Assembly (NCBI GenBank): GCA_041395565.1
Contig: JAWLAI010000006.1
Span: 325,686 to 389,685 of the forward strand
Reading direction: 5' to 3'
Length of the DNA: 64,000 nucleotides
Source: Pseudomonadota bacterium
GTDB lineage: Bacteria > Pseudomonadota > Gammaproteobacteria > UBA9214
The first letter of the stretch is position 1. Each line of letters opens with the position of its first letter. Of this stretch, positions 34,640-42,599 are shown in pieces. The notes beneath the pieces were generated by a model. That model saw only the letters and a list, made by a program, of their open reading frames with translations. It did not search any database and was not told where the DNA came from. A program made the translations under genes and the position numbers.

Positions 34640-36498
34640 ACCGCCTGCCGTAGTAGCCCAGCTTCCTTGTTGAACTCTATGATGAACTCCGACCCCTGGC
34701 CGGGGGTGCTGCTGACCTTCAGCGTGCCGTGATGCAGCTGGATGATCTCGCGCGCCAGCGGCAGCCCGAGACCGTGCCCGCTCCTGCTTGCCGCCGCCTC
34801 GTTATGCGAACGGTAGAACTTCTCGAAGATCCGTTCCTGCTCCGTGGGCGCGATGCCGATGCCGTTGTCACGCACCGAAATGCGCACGGTCTGCTCGGTC
34901 TCCTCGACCGACATCCTGACCATGCCGCCCTCGTCGCTGTACTTGATCGCGTTGGTCAGCAGGTTGTTGATGGCGATCCGCATCAGGTCCTTGTCGAGCG
35001 CCACCGGACTTATCTCCCGCGGCAGATCCAGCTCGAAATCGAGCCGTTTGTCCTGGCCGCTGCGCGCACAGGTGTTGAAGGCGTCCTCGAGCAGTTCGCG
35101 CAGCTTGACCCGCTTGCGCTCGATCGCAATGCTGCCGGTCTCGATCTTGGTGAGACTGAGGATATTGTTGATCAGCAGCGCCAGCCGCTCGACCTCGTCG
35201 TGGATGATGTTGGCGGCCTCGATCCGGAACTGTTCCTCGCGCCCCTCCTCGCCCTGCAGCATCTCGCTGTACATGGCGAGCACGTTCAGCGGGGTCTTCA
35301 GTTCGTGCGATACATGGGCGACGAATTCACCGCTGCTGTTGCGGGCGAGCTGTTCCGCGGTGATATCGCGAAACACGACCAGCGTGCCGAGCAGCTCCGA
35401 GGTGTCGCGCGGCGAGAACAGCGGGTAGGGCGAGATGGCATACGTGCGTCCCGGCATGGCGGCGGGCCGGTATTCCAGCGCGTCGCTGTGATAGCCATGG
35501 CCGCGCCGCCCCCCGCCCTGACCGGACAGGAAGGCGATGACCTCGGGATCACGGCACCAGTCGGCCGGCTTCTTGCCGATGATGTCATCCTGCGCAAGCC
35601 CCAGAATCTGGCCGATCCTGGCGTTCGCCAGGCTGACGCTGCCGCTCTCGTCCAGGACCAGGACCGCATCCGGAAACGACTGCAGCACCGACTCGATGCG
35701 CGAGCGCTTGTAGGAAAGCAGCTTGCTGGAGGTTTCCAGCCGGTTGCGATCCGCCTCCAGCTCGCCGATGCGCTGCTGGGCGCTGTCGATGAAGCGGTTG
35801 AAGCGCCCCATGAAATCCTGCAACTCCTCACTGGCGGCCAGTTCGACCTTGCCGGTCAGGCCGCCCTGGTCGAGCAGGTTGTCGAGCCGGTTGTTGACCT
35901 GCTGTATGGGCCGCACCTCGCGTCGGACCAGGAAGTAGAACAGCGGCGTCAGCAGGAAAATGGGCAGCGCGAAGGTTGCGATGAAAGCGATCTGGTCCGA
36001 TTTCAGCCCGAATTCCGGCTTCAGGTAACCCAGCCTGATATGTCCCGCGACCGCGCCGGCACTGAACAGCGGGGCGTGAAATTCGATGACCTCGCGATCG
36101 CTCGCCGGCAGGGCCAGCGCACGCTGCCCGACCCAGCTGGAGGGATCCGATGGTATCGGCACGGCCGGGATGATCACCCCGCTACCGGCGATTTCTTCCA
36201 CGGGATGCTGCTGACCGTCGACGATGGTCAGATAGGCCAGCGACGAGGTGCTGCGCGTCTGCTGCAGCACCGACAGGATGCTGGTCTTGCCGGGCTCCGG
36301 CGTGAACTGCTCGAATGGAATGCGCGACAGGATGCGTACCAGGCTGGCGCCCTGACTGCGGATATACGTCTCCTCGTCGCGCTGCTGATACTGGAACAGG
36401 AGCAGCACGGTGACGCTGATCACGGCAAGCGAGGCGACGATCATCGTCAGCCCGAGACGCTCGGTCCTCCACGCACTCACTACCTTGTTGAGCGGCAT
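34636..36498 (-). CDS. Membrane sensor histidine kinase (HAMP-PAS)
   Basis: This 620-residue kinase has two membrane segments (about residues 16-35 and 192-215) around a periplasmic sensor domain. HAMP, PAS (VLQSFPDAVLVLDESGSVSLANARI), HisKA (FVAHVSHELKTPLNVL) and HATPase_c (NNLLTNAIKYS, DNGIGIAP, GHGLGLPLAREI) follow. The ATG at 36498 with GGAG upstream gives a normal N-terminus, and the in-frame extension to 36594 has no family support. It heads the kinase, receiver, GGDEF-EAL series upstream of the pilus genes. Confidence 0.9.
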   Translation of the reverse strand: MPLNKVVSAWRTERLGLTMIVASLAVISVTVLLLFQYQQRDEETYIRSQGASLVRILSRIPFEQFTPEPGKTSILSVLQQTRSTSSLAYLTIVDGQQHPVEEIAGSGVIIPAVPIPSDPSSWVGQRALALPASDREVIEFHAPLFSAGAVAGHIRLGYLKPEFGLKSDQIAFIATFALPIFLLTPLFYFLVRREVRPIQQVNNRLDNLLDQGGLTGKVELAASEELQDFMGRFNRFIDSAQQRIGELEADRNRLETSSKLLSYKRSRIESVLQSFPDAVLVLDESGSVSLANARIGQILGLAQDDIIGKKPADWCRDPEVIAFLSGQGGGRRGHGYHSDALEYRPAAMPGRTYAISPYPLFSPRDTSELLGTLVVFRDITAEQLARNSSGEFVAHVSHELKTPLNVLAMYSEMLQGEEGREEQFRIEAANIIHDEVERLALLINNILSLTKIETGSIAIERKRVKLRELLEDAFNTCARSGQDKRLDFELDLPREISPVALDKDLMRIAINNLLTNAIKYSDEGGMVRMSVEETEQTVRISVRDNGIGIAPTEQERIFEKFYRSHNEAAASRSGHGLGLPLAREIIQLHHGTLKVSSTPGQGSEFIIEFNKEAGLLRQAV

Positions 36499-36639
36499 GC
36501 TGCTCTCCGGCCGGGTTGGGTTACACCGCTGTAGCGGCGGAAAACCGACCGTCTTGAATGGCTTAGCAATGCCTGCCGCGCTGCGCGCGGCCACGGATCA
36601 TGGCTGCCGGCGCGTTGCCCCGGCGGGTGTCCGGGCGTG

Positions 36640-36679
36640 AAAAAACCGCGGCGGGCCAGCACCATGGCCCGCCCGCGGG
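36640..36679 (-). terminator. Rho-independent terminator of the esterase gene
   Basis: On the minus strand a long GC-rich stem (CCGCGGGCGGGCC pairing with GGCCCGCCGCGG, one bulge) with an 8-base loop is followed by six U residues (A run 36640-36645 on the plus strand). It lies just after the esterase stop codon, separating that gene from the kinase operon. Confidence 0.85.
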
Positions 36680-36694
36680 ATTATGGGATAGGTA

Positions 36695-37522
36695 CTACTT
36701 CAGGTCGGCGAGAACCCTGACCAGGACGCTGCCGTCCTGCGGTCCGAGGCCGTGCTCGGCCGGGATCGTGACCAGGCGGGCGCGGCCGCGCAGGGCGGGC
36801 ACATTGTTCATGTCCTGGCTGTACGCCGGCACGACGTAATCGCCCCAGCCGGCCGGGGTATCGGCCCGCACGATGGAGACATATTTGATGTCGGGATGCG
36901 GCTGGCCGTTCAGCCAGAACAGCAAGCTCCCGGGTTGCGGACGCACCAAGTCAACATACAGACCGCGTGAGCGCATGGCGGTATCGTAGAGATCGCCCCC
37001 GAAGAAGTCGGTCAGCAGCGAGAACGGGAAGGGAATATCGGTCGCATCCAGCGCCTGTTCGGCACGTACGGTGCCCAGATGCGGAGTGGCGATCGTGACC
37101 AGCGCCTTGACCGCCGGATATTTGCCGCGGACCAGGGCGGTCCGGGCCACGACGCCGCCGGCCGAGTGCCCGACCAGCACCTCGGGTTCCGCGCCGTGCC
37201 GCCTGGCGATGGCGTCGAGGATCCCCTGCAACTGGTAGACCTGGACCAGGACCGGCGCTTCCGACGGCAGGTCCACGGTATAGAACTTGTTGCCGGCCTT
37301 GAGACCCGGCGCGGGGACGAAGCCGGCGCCACCCGGTCCGACGCTGTAGACACCGGCACGCTGCCAGCCATGCTGCTGGAGTATCGTGGTCACCCCGCTC
37401 TCGTCCCAGTAATTGGCACCGCTCAGGTAACCGTGTACCAGCACCAGGACCTCGCCACGGACCGTGGCCGGTACCAGCATCACCAGGACCTGAAGGACGA
37501 CTGCCAGGAAGACTCTGTTCAT
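36695..37522 (-). CDS. Exported alpha/beta-hydrolase (triacylglycerol lipase-like)
   Basis: This 275-residue protein has a signal peptide (VFLAVVLQVLVMLVPATVRGE). Its alpha/beta-hydrolase fold has the oxyanion-hole strand VLVLVHGY, the nucleophile elbow GHSAGG, and a late His (EHGLGPQDG) as candidate catalytic residue. The family includes secreted lipases and esterases, and the substrate is unknown. I chose the ATG at 37522, after a GGGG-containing site, over a frame open to 37630. It is preceded by a long AT-rich intergenic region and followed by a strong terminator. Confidence 0.82.
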   Translation of the reverse strand: MNRVFLAVVLQVLVMLVPATVRGEVLVLVHGYLSGANYWDESGVTTILQQHGWQRAGVYSVGPGGAGFVPAPGLKAGNKFYTVDLPSEAPVLVQVYQLQGILDAIARRHGAEPEVLVGHSAGGVVARTALVRGKYPAVKALVTIATPHLGTVRAEQALDATDIPFPFSLLTDFFGGDLYDTAMRSRGLYVDLVRPQPGSLLFWLNGQPHPDIKYVSIVRADTPAGWGDYVVPAYSQDMNNVPALRGRARLVTIPAEHGLGPQDGSVLVRVLADLK

Positions 37523-37931
37523 TGCGACACCCCGCTTTCCCCTGTGGCGTCCGCCGCCCGCGAACGGACGCGGTGGCGACGCCAGACTGTACCGCCCATC
37601 AGTATATATTAGTATTCTCTTAATAAGCAAATACGAATATTCAAAAAGCCACAGCCAGAGACGGGAATTATTTCCTCATCGTTAACATGAAGTTATGCCG
37701 GGAAGCTGGAACAATCCTCGCCGAGCCCCGTGACCGTCCGCCGGCTCCGCGCCAGTGATCTAATAATATTTCATATAATTCATAACGTTATAAAAGCCTG
37801 AGCGCAGGCGGGAAAAATTTTTTGCCGGGTTTCCGAATATTTCTACATTACACGTTTCCGATATACGAGCATTATCAGCCCACTACACCGGGCCTCTCGG
37901 TAATGCCCAAATTAACGCCAAATGATTGTGG
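37523..37931. other. AT-rich intergenic region without a recognised gene
   Basis: This stretch of about 400 bases between the divergent esterase and small-protein genes is much richer in A+T than its surroundings, with runs such as TATATATTAG and ATAATATTTCATATAATT. I find no convincing open frame, tRNA or terminator in it. It probably holds the esterase promoter and regulatory sites, or is a remnant of acquired DNA. Confidence 0.5.
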
Positions 37932-37960
37932 TTGACACTCTCCGGCCCTGCGGGCGTAAT
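37932..37960 (+). promoter_or_regulatory. Sigma-70 type promoter for the 64-residue protein
   Basis: A perfect TTGACA at 37932-37937 is followed after 17 bases by CGTAAT at 37955-37960, a four-of-six -10. The leader to the TTG start at 38003 would be about 36 bases. Confidence 0.5.
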
Positions 37961-38002
37961 CATATTCAATCATTGATCAGGTCGTGTTGCAGGAGGTGTC
38001 TC

Positions 38003-38197
38003 TTGGAAAACATAACCTTCGATGTTGACGAGTTATCCCGCCTGGGCAGGACCGAACAGGCACAACGCCTCGAAGAGGCCGCGCGCCGGATCGATGATGT
38101 GCAACGTGCTGCCGCTGATGATCCCGACTCACTCAACTGGGTCGAACAGCAGCGACAATACCTAGTTGAGATGCAGCATTTGATATTCGAGTGTTAG
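38003..38197 (+). CDS. Small acidic helical protein started at TTG (64 aa)
   Basis: The TTG at 38003 has a near-perfect ribosome site, AGGAGG, six bases upstream. This beats any earlier start in the same frame, which would add Cys-rich sequence of no family character. The protein (first residues MENITFDVDELSRLG, then EQAQRLEEAARRIDDVQ) is acidic and almost wholly helical, with no membrane segment. I do not recognise it. A dedicated promoter and a strong terminator frame it as a single-gene transcript. Confidence 0.7.
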   Translation: MENITFDVDELSRLGRTEQAQRLEEAARRIDDVQRAAADDPDSLNWVEQQRQYLVEMQHLIFEC

Positions 38198-38218
38198 CCC
38201 GACACTTACCTCCATTAC

Positions 38219-38247
38219 AACCCGCCCGTGTGGCGGGTTTCTTTTTT
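38219..38247 (+). terminator. Rho-independent terminator
   Basis: An 8-bp stem (AACCCGCC with GGCGGGTT, 5-base loop) is followed by a T-rich run (TTTCTTTTTT). It lies 22 bases after the stop of the 64-residue protein gene. Confidence 0.9.
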
Positions 38248-38332
38248 CAGGCCCGCTGAGATCCGGCGGGTCGCCGGCGGGTCCCGCACCCGTTACCCTT
38301 CAGTAACGCGACCCGTGAACGAACGAATCGGT

Positions 38333-38815
38333 ATGGACATCCGGCTTGCCAGTGAACTCCTGCTCCTGCTGCTGATCGCGAACGGCACCCCCGTGCTCGC
38401 CGGCCTGCTGTTGCGCAGGCGCTGGGCGTACCCACTCGACGGCGGCCGGGTCTGCCGCGACGGCCGCCGCCTGTTCGGCGCCTCCAAGACCGTGCGCGGC
38501 CTGCTGGCCGCGCTGCTGGCGACCGCGCTGCTCGCGGCGGCGCTCGGTCTGCCCTGGTGGTACGGTGCGCTGTTCGCCGGCCTGGCCATGAGCGGCGATA
38601 CCGGCTCGAGCTACCTCAAGCGCCGGCTGGGATACCCATCCAGCTGCGCCAGTCCCGGACTCGACCAGTTGCCCGAGTCGCTGCTGCCCCTGTTGCTGCT
38701 CCAGCGCGTGACGGCGACCGGCCCGGCGGAGCTGGCCGCCGTGACAGTCGCCTTCGCAGCGATCGACCTGTTGCTGTCCCGGCTGCTGAATCCCGCTCAG
38801 CCACGCTGCAGGTGA
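38333..38815 (+). CDS. CDP-archaeol synthase (CarS/DUF46)-like membrane protein
   Basis: This 160-residue protein has about four membrane segments and the family's landmarks: IANGTPVLAGLLLRRR, PLDGGRVCRDGRRLFGASKTVRGLL, and MSGDTGSSYLKRRLG with LDQLPES. Archaeal CarS activates archaetidic acid with CTP. Bacterial members probably act as cytidylyltransferases on other lipid phosphates, but the substrate is not established. The ATG at 38333 excludes an unrelated extension running into the upstream terminator. It overlaps the convergent metallophosphoesterase gene by 19 bases. Confidence 0.78.
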   Translation: MDIRLASELLLLLLIANGTPVLAGLLLRRRWAYPLDGGRVCRDGRRLFGASKTVRGLLAALLATALLAAALGLPWWYGALFAGLAMSGDTGSSYLKRRLGYPSSCASPGLDQLPESLLPLLLLQRVTATGPAELAAVTVAFAAIDLLLSRLLNPAQPRCR

Positions 38816-39747
38816 TGCAGGGTGATCTCGGGCGGGCAGTTCAACCTGACAGCCACCCCGCACACGCCGGATCCGGCCGAGGTATAACCGGACATGCCGA
38901 GGTACTCCCAGGCGCCCGCGCAAAAGGCCCGCGGGCAGTCCGCATTGCACAGCAGGGGGACGCCGCCGGGCAGGCAGATCTGGCCGCCGTGGGTGTGGCC
39001 GCACAGCATCACGTTGAAATCGGCATGCGCCGCATGGCGGTAGATTTCCGGCGAATGGGCGAGCAGGATCGAAACGGCATCCTCCGGGATGGCGTCGGCG
39101 GCCTTCTCCAGATTGTCGGCGCGGTAGAAGTGCGGGTCATCGATGCCGGCCAGGTACAGACGCGACCCGGCGCGCTCGATGGCGACGTGTTCGTTCAGCA
39201 ACACCCGGATGCCCATCGCCTCGATCGCCGGCAACATGCGGATCGAATCGTGATTGCCCAGGATGCCGTAGACCGCCGCGCCGAGTTGCGCCCGGACCGT
39301 CTGCAGACCCGCCATTGCGGCATCGCAGCCGCCCCAGGTCTCGGCGCGGTAATCGCCGGTCAGCACGCACAGGTCGTATTCGACCTCGCGCACGGCCTCC
39401 CCCAGCACGTGCGGCATGTCCGGCGCGATGTCGAGATGCAGATCGGACAGCTGCAGGATGGTGAAACCCTCGAACGCGGCAGGCAGCCCGGGTATCGCGA
39501 TGGTGTTGTGCCGCAGCGCGATGCGGCGCGCGTTGCGCCGGCCGCGGCCGAGCAGCAGCGTCGCGCGCAGCGCGTTGCGGATGATCGCGCGCAGGATGAT
39601 CAGGTTCTCGATATGGAAGAAGGTGCGGCCCTGGCCGAACACCTGCTGGTGGTGCGCCGTCTCCAGTCCCAGCCGCTGCCGCAGATGCGTCTTGCCCACC
39701 CGCGTCTGCAGCAGGCGCAGTGTCTGTTCCTCGATCTCGGCGTTCAT
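38797..39747 (-). CDS. Metallophosphoesterase (YkuE-like)
   Basis: This 316-residue calcineurin-type phosphoesterase has all five metal-binding blocks: LSDLHLD, LTGDYR, GILGNHDS, LLAHSPE and CGHTHGGQI. Residues 1-85 form an N-terminal extension rich in Arg. Family members hydrolyse phosphodiesters or phosphomonoesters, and YkuE-type proteins are membrane-associated. The substrate is unknown. The second of two adjacent ATGs (39747) is chosen because GGGG lies five bases before it. Confidence 0.85.
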   Translation of the reverse strand: MNAEIEEQTLRLLQTRVGKTHLRQRLGLETAHHQQVFGQGRTFFHIENLIILRAIIRNALRATLLLGRGRRNARRIALRHNTIAIPGLPAAFEGFTILQLSDLHLDIAPDMPHVLGEAVREVEYDLCVLTGDYRAETWGGCDAAMAGLQTVRAQLGAAVYGILGNHDSIRMLPAIEAMGIRVLLNEHVAIERAGSRLYLAGIDDPHFYRADNLEKAADAIPEDAVSILLAHSPEIYRHAAHADFNVMLCGHTHGGQICLPGGVPLLCNADCPRAFCAGAWEYLGMSGYTSAGSGVCGVAVRLNCPPEITLHHLQRG

Positions 39748-39905
39748 CATCACCCCATTGTCCGGCGCCACCCGTCCATTTTCAATCCGCGGACTGTGGT
39801 GCCGATCTAACACGGGCGCGCGGCGTTCTGGTACTCTGGGCGCCGCACCCGACCCGGACCGGCACCCCGGCCGCGCTACCGGGCATAGCCAATCAGGAGT
39901 GTCCC

Positions 39906-40289
39906 ATGAACCTGGAGAAAGTCGTATTCGCATTCTTCATCGTCCTGTCGCTGACCCTCAACTTCGGATTCTTCATCGGCGAGCTCGATAACCCGAACCA
40001 CCACAATGTCTACGAGCTCTATGCCGCACTGGTCGTCAGCCTGATCGCGACCATCATGAAATTCGGCGACCGAGCCCATATCGGCGCCGTGCTGCTGGCC
40101 ACCAGCCTGGTCGCCGACCTGCAGCTGATCGCCGCCGCCATCGTCTGGACGGTGTCGGAACACGGTACCGGTGCCGGTCTCACGCCCATGGTCATGTCCA
40201 GTATCGTCTCGCTGTCGGGCGGCGCCCTGCTCGCCAACATCACCTCGGTCGTCATCCTCGTCACGGAAACCGTCATGTTCCGCCGCTAG
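39906..40289 (+). CDS. Small polytopic membrane protein upstream of K+ channel gene
   Basis: This 127-residue protein has four predicted membrane helices (about residues 5-24, 37-55, 61-85 and 100-122). AGGAG precedes the ATG. It ends 18 bases before the potassium channel gene, and I recall this pair as a recurrent arrangement (DUF6394-type). It may be an accessory channel subunit, but no biochemical role is known to me. Confidence 0.72.
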   Translation: MNLEKVVFAFFIVLSLTLNFGFFIGELDNPNHHNVYELYAALVVSLIATIMKFGDRAHIGAVLLATSLVADLQLIAAAIVWTVSEHGTGAGLTPMVMSSIVSLSGGALLANITSVVILVTETVMFRR

Positions 40290-40307
40290 CGCTGCGGGGT
40301 TGTACGC

Positions 40308-42008
40308 ATGAAGAACGTGATCTACCTGCTGCTGCGCCGCATGCGCCTGCCGCTGATCGTGGTGATCCTCGCGTACACGATCTCGATCACCGGACTGGTG
40401 CTGATACCCGGCGTCGACGACCAGGGTCATACCTGGCACATGACGATCTTCCATGCCTTCTATTTCGTCAGCTACATGGGCACCACCATCGGCTTCGGCG
40501 AGGTTCCGTACGCCTTCACCGACCAGCAGCGGGTGTGGACCAGCCTGGCGATGTACCTGACCGTCATCTCGTGGCTGTACGCCATCGGCGCCCTGTTCGC
40601 CATCCTGCAGGACCAGGCCTTTCAGCGCGTGGTGGCTTTCAACGCCTTCACCCGGGCGGTGCGGCGGATCAAGGAACCCTTCTATCTGATCTGCGGGCTC
40701 GGGGATTCCGGCTACCTGGTGGCGCGGGAACTCGCCGCCGACGGCATTCAGAGCGTGGTCGTGGACAGCGACGACACCCGCGTGCAATCGCTGCGGGTGG
40801 AGAACTTCCCGGTCGACATCCCGGCGCTGTGTGCCGATGTGACCGATTCCTCGGTGCTACTGGCGGCCGGACTCGCCAAGCCCGAGTGCGCGGGCGTCAT
40901 CGCACTCACCGGCGACGACCATGCCAACCTGACTGTGGCCATCAGCTGCAAACTGCTGGCGCCCGAGCAGCGTGTCATCTGCCGCGCCGAAACCCACGAC
41001 ACCCAGGCCAACATGGACTCCTTCGGCACCGACGTGATCATCAATCCGTTCGACACCTTCGCCGAACGCTTCGCCATGATGTTCCGTTCGCCGAGCATGT
41101 TCCTGGTGTACGAATGGATGACCAGCATCCACGAAACGCCGCTGCGCGAATTCGCCGTGCCGCCGCGCGGCACCTGGGTCCTGTGCGGCTACGGGCGCTT
41201 TGGCAAGGCCGTGCAGAAGAGCCTGTCCTTCAAGGGCATCCAGACCGTCATCGTCGAGGCGGATCTCGCGGCCACGGCGGCGCCCGAAGGCGCCATCGAA
41301 GGCCGCGGCACCGAGGCCATCACCCTGTACGAGGCCGGCATCGAACATGCCGACGGGATCATCGCCGGCACCGACGACGATGCCAACAACCTGTCCATCA
41401 TCATGACCGCGCGGGACATGAATCCGTCCCTGTTCACGGTCGCACGCCAGAACCTGAGTAACAACGACAATATCTTCAACGCCGCGCATATCGATCTCAC
41501 CATGAAATCGGGCATGATCATCGGCCGCCGCGTCATCGACCTCCTGACCAATCCCCTGCTGTCTGACTTTCTGCGCATGGCACATACCCAGACCGAGGGC
41601 TGGGCGAACGTGCTGGTCAGCCGCGTGGTCGGCCTGCTCACCGACGAGGCCCCGGAGACCTGGACCCTGACGGTGTCGGAACGGCACACCCCCGCGCTGC
41701 TGGAGGCCTTCCGCAAGGGACTCACGGTCTCGGTGCGCCATATCGTGACCGACCCGCGCACGGTGACGCAGAACCTGCCCTGCGTTCCGCTCTACCTGCG
41801 CCGCAGCGACCAGCGCGAGGTGCTGCTGCCCGAGGACGATCTGCAGCTGCAGCCGGGCGATCAATTGCTGATCTGCGGACGCCGGCACGCCGAAACCCAC
41901 ATGCGCTGGACCGCGCGCAATTTCCACGCCCTCAACTTCATCATCACCGGCAGCGACCGCCCCAGCGGGGCGATCTGGCGCCTGTTCGCCGGCAAGCACA
42001 GCGACTGA
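40308..42008 (+). CDS. Potassium channel with two RCK/TrkA-N domains
   Basis: This 566-residue protein starts with two membrane helices and a pore loop whose filter reads TTIGFGE (about residues 59-65) instead of the classical TVGYGD. Two TrkA-N/RCK Rossmann domains follow: FYLICGLGDSGYLVARELA near residue 127 and WVLCGYGRFGKAVQKSL near 286. A TrkA-C-like segment ends the protein (LLPEDDLQLQPGDQLLICG). It is a ligand-gated K+ channel of the inner membrane. The altered filter may change selectivity. It is co-transcribed with the small membrane protein upstream. Confidence 0.88.
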   Translation: MKNVIYLLLRRMRLPLIVVILAYTISITGLVLIPGVDDQGHTWHMTIFHAFYFVSYMGTTIGFGEVPYAFTDQQRVWTSLAMYLTVISWLYAIGALFAILQDQAFQRVVAFNAFTRAVRRIKEPFYLICGLGDSGYLVARELAADGIQSVVVDSDDTRVQSLRVENFPVDIPALCADVTDSSVLLAAGLAKPECAGVIALTGDDHANLTVAISCKLLAPEQRVICRAETHDTQANMDSFGTDVIINPFDTFAERFAMMFRSPSMFLVYEWMTSIHETPLREFAVPPRGTWVLCGYGRFGKAVQKSLSFKGIQTVIVEADLAATAAPEGAIEGRGTEAITLYEAGIEHADGIIAGTDDDANNLSIIMTARDMNPSLFTVARQNLSNNDNIFNAAHIDLTMKSGMIIGRRVIDLLTNPLLSDFLRMAHTQTEGWANVLVSRVVGLLTDEAPETWTLTVSERHTPALLEAFRKGLTVSVRHIVTDPRTVTQNLPCVPLYLRRSDQREVLLPEDDLQLQPGDQLLICGRRHAETHMRWTARNFHALNFIITGSDRPSGAIWRLFAGKHSD

Positions 42009-42157
42009 CCCGCACGGCCCGGTGCGACGCGCTGCCGGCCCTGCCGCGGCGGCCGCCGTGGCGGCGGCCTGCAATGGCATGTGAAATGCATGGTTATTAG
42101 CGTATCCCCTGACAGACCGGACCGCCGGCAGTGGCAGGCAACCAAGGAGATCTAGAA

Positions 42158-42382
42158 ATGAAAACACTGGAACTACAGCTGGTTACAGTTGGGCTGGATG
42201 ATGGTAAGCAGGGTATTTTCGTGGGCCTGCCGCTGGTCACCGAGCAGACCGCCGAGGAGAACGGTCAGGTCGAAAACATCTGGTTTTCCAACGTGAAAGA
42301 GGTGCCGAGCAACCTGACCATGCAGGAACTGATGCACCTGATCGGCAAGCAGCTGTTCGACAAGCTGGCGACGCTGCAGTAG
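42158..42382 (+). CDS. Small hypothetical protein (74 aa)
   Basis: This soluble 74-residue protein has a strong AAGGAGAT site before its ATG. The sequence starts MKTLELQLVTVGLDDGKQGIFVGLPLV and has no recognised domain. It lies alone between the channel gene and ppk, with about 150 bases on the left and 217 on the right, in which I see no gene. Inference: a stable small cytoplasmic protein of unknown role. Confidence 0.65.
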   Translation: MKTLELQLVTVGLDDGKQGIFVGLPLVTEQTAEENGQVENIWFSNVKEVPSNLTMQELMHLIGKQLFDKLATLQ

Positions 42383-42599
42383 CCAAAAAACGTCACGTTT
42401 CTGACGCGCAGCGGCCGGATTCCGTCACAAACCGGCGTCGCGCGGCACCCGGAGCCGGCAACCGGACACGCCGATCGGATTCTGGTAAACCCGCGGCCGG
42501 CGCCTGCCGGGCTTGCCAGCCACAGGTGCCGGCACGGAACCGCAGCGCGCCGCGCAGACCGCCGGAGCGGCAGCGCCGGCACAGGATACACAGCCAACC

